64,000 nucleotides of DNA from Grifola frondosa (taxonomy: Eukaryota; Basidiomycota; Agaricomycetes; Polyporales; Grifolaceae): assembly GCA_001683735.1 (NCBI GenBank), contig LUGG01000025.1, forward strand, positions 434,001 through 498,000. The letters are read 5' to 3'. The notes below the pieces were generated by a model. That model was not told where the DNA came from, did no database searches, and saw only the letters and a program-made list of their open reading frames with translations. Shown in pieces: positions 58,102 to 64,000 of this stretch (its first letter is position 1; every line of letters begins with the position of its first letter). The position numbers and the translations under genes were made by a program.

Positions 58102-58916
58102 TGCTATTCTCCGGACCTTCCCCTCCCTCCCCTCCGTGTGGCGCAATTTGATTGATTATACGGTATTTGTATCTAGTGATTCTGCGCCCTCTGATCTGTA
58201 CCGCACGTTCATACTAATCTTCGTCCATGTCCGTGATCGCTAATGTATGTATACGGCTTTCTGTAGTTTTTACTTATCACTTGACCTATTTCACGCTATC
58301 TTTATACCCAGGGCACTGCCCCGCTGCAGGAGGTGTACACATATGTTTAGAGTAAGCAATGCATCGTCTGTGCCGCGTTTCGTCAGCAGGGATTTCAAAT
58401 CGAATTCAAATTCGACGCAAACGCGCAGCGGCACCGACGCCGCCGTGAACTACATGCTCATCTTTCTCTCCTCCGAATAGCCGAGAGCCCTTCGCGAACG
58501 CCCTTCGACTCAGGTTGACTGTGGACGAAGGGAGTGCTCCAGAGGAATGACTACATGCTGATGCGATCCTTGCAGTACATCGGACCTCGCAGCGCCAGAT
58601 GTTCTCGCGACGAGCGATGGAGTCCGAGTCCGTCAGAATTCCCGAGGAGAAGGAGACTGGCCTAGAGATGACTTGCATATCTCATTAGCGTAGTACTTAC
58701 TCCTCACCGAAGACCTCGCAGAGAAGGCGGCAAAGAAGACTGGCCAACTGGCGAATAACGTTTGCTGTGACGTCTCCTGATCCTCACTTCTCGCATTCGG
58801 AACATGGTCCCTTTAAATGGGGCCGGTCCTGTACCCGTTTGTTCAGCACGACAAACCCTCAAATCTGCTCTGCATACCCATTTTTCTACCCGAACTGAAT
58901 CAAATTCAAAGCTACG
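58102..58916. other. Intergenic, G-alpha 3' side and monooxygenase promoter
   Basis: No recognised gene; short unrelated ORFs only. Confidence 0.45.
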
Positions 58917-60414
58917 ATGTCGAATACTAAAGTCATCATCGCCGGAGGCGGGATTGCGGGCCCCGTGCTTGCCATCTTCCTCAAGCTGAAGGGCTACGAG
59001 CCCGTCGTTTACGAACGTGCCGACAGCCCTACGGGGCTCGGGCTCAGTCTCTGGTGAGTGCGCCGCATCCCTCTTATCTCCTCCAAGCTCACACTGGCGC
59101 TCGCCTAGCCTGCAGCCGAATGGGCTCAAGGTGCTCGCGCTGATTCCGGGACTGGTCGAGTCGATCGTGGGCAAGGAGATCGAAAAGATGAAGTTCGTGT
59201 CCGTCCTCGAGGAGGACGCGGGCGTGCTCGCGCAGTCGGACGCCCTGTCGCAGGTGTCCGCACGCTTCGGGTTCCGCTTGCGCGGCACACGGCGGCCCGT
59301 GTTCCACCGCACGCTGCTGGCGGCGGCGGAGCGCCACGGCGTGCGCGTCGTGTTCGGCCACCAGCTCGTCGCGCTCGAGCAGGACGACGAGAGCGTGCGG
59401 GTCACGTTCGCGAATGGCCACACCGACTCGGCCAGCTTCGTCGTCGGGTGCGACGGGCTCCACAGCAACACGCGTGTCTGCCTCTTCGGGAAGGAGGAGG
59501 CAACTTTCACGGGCTTGACTCAGGCGAGCGGGCTGGCCTCAGGGAGCGAGTGCGCTCTCATCGTGAATTTCTCAGACCGGCGGGATCTCCCCTGTTCCGG
59601 AAGCTATTGCGAAGGATGTCGCTATGACTAACATTTATGGAGACGGTGCGCACATGATCTACTACCCGATCAATGACAAGCAGATCTCTTGGGCGTACGT
59701 ACAACTCTTGGTCTAGTTTGGCGGATCACTCATCTGTCTGTCTTTTAGTATAACACTCCAGGAACCAGAGGCCAAGGAGACATGGCGGGACATGGACGAA
59801 GATCGCCAGCGAGAGTTTAAGAAGGGCCAGTTCTCGCAATGGGGCTTTGGGGCAGGCGAGCTCGTCAAAACCGCCGATACTCTTGTGAAGGTTGGTTCGC
59901 AGGTTTATTTGCTATAGGTGTAGTTGACGCATGAGCGAACAGTACGGTTTATATGACCGCCCGGAGCTCCAGACATGGCACAAAGGTAGGGTCGTCCTGC
60001 TGGGCGACGCCGCGCACCCCACAAGCCCGGTACGTACCATCGGATCATATCATACCCTCGCTTCTGAGATTTCACCGTATGGGCCCTCTAGCACCTCGGG
60101 CAGGGCGCCAATCAGGCGTTCGAGGACATTTACCACTTTGTGCGGCTGCTCACGCAGCACAACCCGACCGCCGCGGCGCCGTCCACGGCGACGCTCTCCG
60201 CGGTGTTCGAGGAGCTCGAGCGGCTGCGCATCCCGCGCACGTCGTTGCTCGTGAAGAAGGCCGCGAGCAGGGCGAGGGCCGCGTCGTGCACGGCGTCGAA
60301 CGGCGTAAGGTGTGCAACGATGCCGTGCGCGCAGCATGGAAGGACGAGGGGAATATGGTGCAGGGGTACGCTATGCTCTTCGAGCAACCGTTCACGGGCA
60401 AGAGCGAGATTTGA
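58917..60414 (+). CDS. FAD-dependent aromatic-ring-type monooxygenase
   Basis: Flavoprotein hydroxylase of the PHBH/salicylate-hydroxylase group. The start at 58917 gives MSNTKVIIAGGGIAGPVLAI with the GxGxxG FAD site, then YEPVVYERADSPTGLGLSL. A short intron joins to LQPNGLKVLALIPGLVESIV. RRPVFHRTLLAAAERHGVRV follows, and ASFVVGCDGLHSNTR is the DG motif for FAD/NAD(P)H. Later exons give DGAHMIYYPINDKQISWAIT, GFGAGELVKTADTLVK and GRVVLLGDAAHPTSP, the GD motif binding FAD ribityl. GQGANQAFEDIYHFVRLL completes the FAD domain. At about 60262 one C appears missing between LLVKKA and REQGEGRVVHGVERRK, after which the frame runs to FEQPFTGKSEI and a stop at 60412-60414. No signal peptide. Likely secondary metabolism or aromatic breakdown; substrate unknown. 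Confidence 0.9.
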
Positions 60415-61599
60415 AATTTGAGCGGTTGGGGCGAGGGTGTCTGGATGTTGCGCACAGTTTGTATGCGAACGCACCGACCTTTGTACTTCATGATATGTGC
60501 GAAATTACTTTTACTTGGGACGGTCGCTCGATACATAGATAGGCCAACGACCTTCACAGTGGATGTACTGGGAAGGGAACTTGTACGATGATACCACGTG
60601 GTTCATTCGTCCGCGAGCCACACGCCTCGACACGATCTGCTATCTACATACACCGTAGTATCACCTTCATATCTGCCAGTGACAAACACGCAAATCTGAT
60701 TCCTACGATCCACTTTTGGGCCAAATTCAATTTGTACCAACTCTTCGGTTCGCGATGGGAGCGCCGTTCATATGCACCAGAAAGCTTTTGATGGATGGAT
60801 TTCAGGGACTCCCGCACAAACGGAGAATAGCCCAAGTTCCCCTACAACCCAGTGATATTCCTCTCTGCCTTCTGAATTCCGCTGAATTACAGAAGGTGGA
60901 GTTGAAGGTGAGACTGAGAAGCGTGTGAGGTTGATGCTCTTTGGCCTCGCGCAATTGAATGCATTCTCGATGGTATCAAAACTCGTAAAAGGCCAGATTT
61001 TTATAAACATCGTGGGTCGATAGCTTTTGACTCTGTGTTCCTCCTGATTACCACAGCCTTCTTGCGACGTGAAGCTGAACAATGCACATATCACGAGAAT
61101 CGGAACTTTTCAGTATCTGATGCAGATCAACGTAAGTAATTCGCGTGTTTGCTGTCGTGCAACATCCACTTTCAAGCGAAGTCTCGTGATTATTTATTTG
61201 TGGACTCTTTTTCAATTATAGTCGGACAGCAATTCATAGGGTATCCTCCGGCCGACAATCAGTGTTTCAGCAGAATGTTTCGCAGCCGCTTCCAACACTA
61301 ATCCCGATGTCGATAGTCACCAGGGGACACTTCCATTTCTTGAAGACGTTGTTTAGGAATGCCCATTCCCAGGTCGAGGACCAGGGTTCATTCGAAGAGT
61401 TTTCAGCCAGTGAATAACCTGGTTAGCACGCGATAAGAATCGCGAGCAACTGTATAATTGGTCAACCAGAATCAGGGTATTCACGTGTTTCAGCATTTCA
61501 TTCTTCTGACGTCCAGCTGATGTGCGTTGCAGATATCAGAAAACTATCCCACTACAATGCATGTTGGCTGAGGAGGTATGGTGTAGCATCACAGTCCGA
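60415..61599. other. Intergenic, possible decayed 5' part of the following locus
   Basis: Only short ORFs. If the locus at 61.6 kb was once a full P-loop protein its Walker A exon should lie here, but I find no GxxGxGKS/T. Confidence 0.35.
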
Positions 61600-63120
61600 A
61601 TACCTTACGAAATCTCTGACCACCACTAATTGCAGCTCGGAAAGTATGCGATGATCTTCTGTATATCGTTTATAGGAAATTTGGCGTTCCCGAGTCTGAG
61701 ATCTCTGTCACCAAAAGACATGAGGCCGCGCGGATGGTTTTGTACTTCGACGAGTTACACACGCTTGATGATAGGTTCATCGAGCCCACGATAGCACGGG
61801 CGTTCGTACGCCTTATCAGCTGTTGTGTAAATGCCCGGACGAGACATTGCATGATTATGACGCTTTCGCCATCTTTTTATCCACCAGCTCTAGCCTCTCA
61901 TGCCGCTCTCATTCGTGGTCCGCGCGGTTCAAGCTCCTATCATCGAGCTTCCATTTGACGTGGGGACATCAGGGGGGAAGTCATAAGGCCATCATCGGCG
62001 AGGCGAACTAGTCCTTCGTCAAGTCTGTCAGCCAGAGTGTGTGGCCCGACTCGACCGACCGTCGTGAGTCCCTGTCCTCTGTCATCTTATCGCTTCAATA
62101 AACATAATATATAAGATTTTGAGCCCGCTACGAAGTAAGTTACAGATCGATACAGAGCAAGATTATTCGACACGCCACACCAAAGATTTCCGGTGGATCG
62201 GACGGTAAGATGTCTCCTGAAGGAAATCTGGCTCCACTCGGGATGAGGATTCTTCTCGATTTCGAGTCCAGCAAGGCATTCGCGGTTCTTCTGGAGACCC
62301 AGCCCGTCAAAGTCCACATGAGACTAGGGCACTGTGTTCCTTCTCACCGGACTATTTGCGTTCTACCGCGCCTGTCGGCTTCTGAATGGGGCGGGGAATG
62401 CCAAAACGATTTGGCCCGGTGTCTTACTGGGTCAACATAATATAGGCCATATCAATGGAGGGCCCTTGGCGAGCCAGCATGCTCGCCTTTGTTCACGACA
62501 AGACGATTGAGTCAATGGAATCAGATTGAGACGAAAATATCGGGTGGAGCCAGGGAATCCCTTGATATTTTCTTAATCGTTCTTATAAGTGGACAGAACG
62601 CGGCGACCACCCTTTACTTCCAGGTCAAACCACGTTGCGAATGACAGGCGTTGAACGGTGCGAGCGTTCATTTTACCGACTTTGTCAGGGCGAGGGAAAA
62701 CGTTTCCACTCCCAGCGTGCTGTCGATATGGTCGTCCCGATTCTCCTTTCGGATGACAAACTATAGCGCTTTGCTATGACCAGCCCCTCTATGCAATCCA
62801 GGATCGGGATGTGCCTGTTCGCGTGCGCATTGACATGGATAAACTCAGTTTCTTCACGCCGTCTAATGGTGATGTGAAACGTCCCCTCCCTTAGAGCGCT
62901 ATTGTTGCACAACTGCAACATTCTACCAGCGCTGCGCCCACGGCAAGCGCCCCGGATGAAACGGTGCGTGCTGAGACCTCCTGACAACCCAGGAGCCCTG
63001 TGCGATCTCGTAGATCTCCCGCAGCGTATGGACAAGTTCTTGATACTTTGCCAAAGGCTCCAATATTCTCAGCACAGGCGAAATTATTCAAGGAGAAAGT
63101 CACGTTTTGAGCTTCACAAC
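61600..63120 (+). pseudogene. Decayed agaricomycete P-loop NTPase / Crinkler-like protein gene
   Basis: Fragments in three frames line up in one order. 61660-61800: KFGVPESEISVTKRHEAARM, VLYFDELHTL (Walker-B-like FDE). 61835-61900: DYDAFAIFLSTSSSLSCRSH, the typical sensor segment of this family. About 61935: IIELPFDV. 62660-62720: RGKTFPLPACCRYG. 62790-62880: VPVRVRIDMDKLSFFTPSNG followed by DVKRPLP, and then VAQLQH. Stops and frame changes separate every block and no start is found. Agaricomycetes carry many such proteins, combining a P-loop domain with a restriction-endonuclease-like C-terminus, described with the Crinkler (CRN) group. That link rests on my recall of family patterns. The gene is clearly dead or very badly sequenced. 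Confidence 0.5.
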
Positions 63121-63262
63121 CTCCTTTACATTATTCGGCTGCAGCTGACGCCATCAATAAATTGTACAGGGAAATTTTCGATGCGGAGCAATCGAATGGT
63201 CAAAACAATCGCGCCCACTTCCGGTTTATATAGTCGACCTGCCAAGACGGACATTGAAAAGG

Positions 63263-63272
63263 TATATAAATA
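63263..63272 (+). promoter_or_regulatory. TATA box of the GMC oxidoreductase gene
   Basis: TATATAAATA lies 37 bp before the start codon at 63309. A second TATATA-like element (TTTATATA) sits near 63224. A strong TATA box fits a regulated, highly expressed gene. Confidence 0.6.
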
Positions 63273-63308
63273 CTTGGCTGAGTTAACCTCGGTGAACAGC
63301 TCGCAACC

Positions 63309-64000
63309 ATGACCCACCAGCTCAACTTTGAATTTGACATCATCTTTGCCGGAGGTGAGCACGATCGCTTCCAGCTGATCGCTTGCACTTACATTCACCA
63401 CTCCCTACTTACCAGGGGGCACAACGGCCGGCGTAATCGCTGGGCGGCTGGCCGCTGCAGACCCATCGTTGAAGATCCTGATATTAGAAACCGGACCTGG
63501 CACCCAAGACGACTTGGCCCATACTCAGCCTGGACGATTCTTGACCCACTTGCGCCCCGATAGCACCACAGTGAGGTTCATTGATGGGAATCCTAGCGAA
63601 CATCTCAACGGCCGCTCGCTCAATGTCCAATGTGGGCAATGTGTCGGCGGAGGCTCCAGTGTCAATTGTGAGTTCGGTTGGTCCGAAGCAATGATACGTG
63701 CAGCTGAGATAGTATCCAATCTAGTCATGATGTACACGCGTGCCTCGGCATCAGACTACAATGATTGGGAGAAGGTACACGATAATCCAGGTTGGGGATT
63801 TGAGGATCTGCTTCCTTTGAGCAAGAAGGTCAGCCATGCGGTTCAGTGTTCATGTAGGTGGCTTGACTCAAGTTGCAACCGTAGGCGGAGACATACCAAA
63901 TTGCCGCCGATCGCCCCACGCATGGTTATTCTGGCCCTTTGAAAGTGTCGTGTGGAGGGGCCTCCACGAACATTGGGAAGGAGTTTCTGATCACAGCGTC
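63309..64000 (+). CDS. GMC oxidoreductase, alcohol/methanol-oxidase type, 3' partial
   Basis: FAD enzyme oxidising short alcohols to aldehydes with release of H2O2, a peroxide source in wood decay. The start at 63309 gives MTHQLNFEFDIIFAGG; a short intron (GTGAGC to CCAG at 63425) joins to GTTAGVIAGRLAAADPSLKI, the FAD dinucleotide site. Where family members read GGGTTGC I see GGGTTAG. LILETGPGTQDDLAHTQPGR follows (the ExGP FAD-ribose motif), then VRFIDGNPSEHLNGRSLNVQ and CGQCVGGGSSVN, the GMC signature 1 region. An intron leads to FMMYTRASASDYNDWEKVHD, then NPGWGFEDLLPL. A further exon starts AETYQIAADRPTHGYSGPLK, VSCGGASTNIGKEFL and runs off the right edge. N-terminal third only; the catalytic His/Asn are outside. 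Confidence 0.92.

Noticed and set aside
58917..64000. Biosynthetic gene cluster around the monooxygenase
   Set aside because: No PKS, NRPS, terpene synthase, P450 or transporter nearby; two unrelated oxidoreductases do not make a cluster.
1..64000. CRISPR arrays, phage defence systems, rRNA operons
   Set aside because: Intron-rich fungal nuclear DNA; no regularly spaced repeats and no prokaryotic genes were seen.

Overview
The window is nuclear DNA of a filamentous basidiomycete, most likely a wood-decay or litter-decay agaricomycete. The evidence is dense genes on both strands, many GT-AG introns of about 45-60 nt inside almost every gene, and protein families with agaricomycete character: a non-canonical G-alpha with a GQAESGKST P-loop, a glycine-rich basidiomycete protein, an alcohol/methanol-oxidase-type GMC enzyme, a sedolisin and a decayed P-loop/Crinkler-like gene. 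No bacterial, organellar or plasmid features are seen.

Layout. 0-2.3 kb: amino-acid permease (5' end outside the window). 2.5-3.0 kb: SDR remnant. 3.8-5.1 kb: aldo-keto reductase. 5.4-7.2 kb: divergent pair UCH37-type deubiquitinase / MED31. 8.0-9.9 kb: TPT/SLC35-type transporter. 10.5-11.8 kb: short Zn2Cys6 regulator. 12.3-13.9 kb: glycine-rich protein. 14.6-18.1 kb: COG5. 18.6-19.8 kb: acetolactate synthase regulatory subunit. 20.1-23.4 kb: secreted sedolisin and a decayed second copy. 24.0-27.0 kb: MAM3/CNNM-type DUF21-CBS protein. 28.1-30.7 kb: PDK1/PKH-type kinase. 31.2-32.2 kb: MYND-finger protein with a hydrophobic repeat tail. 32.6-33.1 kb: small single-span protein. 33.5-34.2 kb: SNU23. 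34.3-38.3 kb: cytosolic isoleucyl-tRNA synthetase. 38.8-39.4 kb: ribosomal protein uL11 (L12). 39.6-40.8 kb: PHO80-type cyclin. 41.2-44.4 kb: large Ser/Thr kinase. 47.5-50.1 kb: UTP6. 50.4-51.9 kb: regulator-like disordered protein. 51.9-56.1 kb: gene-poor DNA with remnants and small repeats. 56.1-58.1 kb: divergent G-alpha. 58.9-60.4 kb: FAD monooxygenase. 61.6-63.1 kb: decayed P-loop/Crinkler-like gene. 63.3 kb to the end: alcohol-oxidase-type GMC enzyme, running off the window.

The first 50 kb is mainly conserved housekeeping content (translation, rRNA processing, splicing, Mediator, Golgi tethering, amino-acid synthesis, TOR/PDK signalling). The last 14 kb is accessory in character: long gene-poor stretches, pseudogenes, local duplications and lineage-expanded enzymes. 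Several gene pairs share short divergent promoters (UCH37/MED31, uL11/cyclin, small membrane protein/SNU23, UTP6/regulator).

The most striking overall property is that nearly every conserved gene carries at least one single-base frame break, often at a short homopolymer, while the protein signal resumes at once in another frame. I read this as mostly consensus errors of a long-read assembly rather than mass pseudogenisation. Gene models here must therefore be built by homology and not by ORF. I found no convincing multi-gene novel system. The best leads are the G-alpha with histidine at the catalytic glutamine position, the MYND protein with a tandem aromatic membrane repeat, and the decaying Crinkler-like locus.
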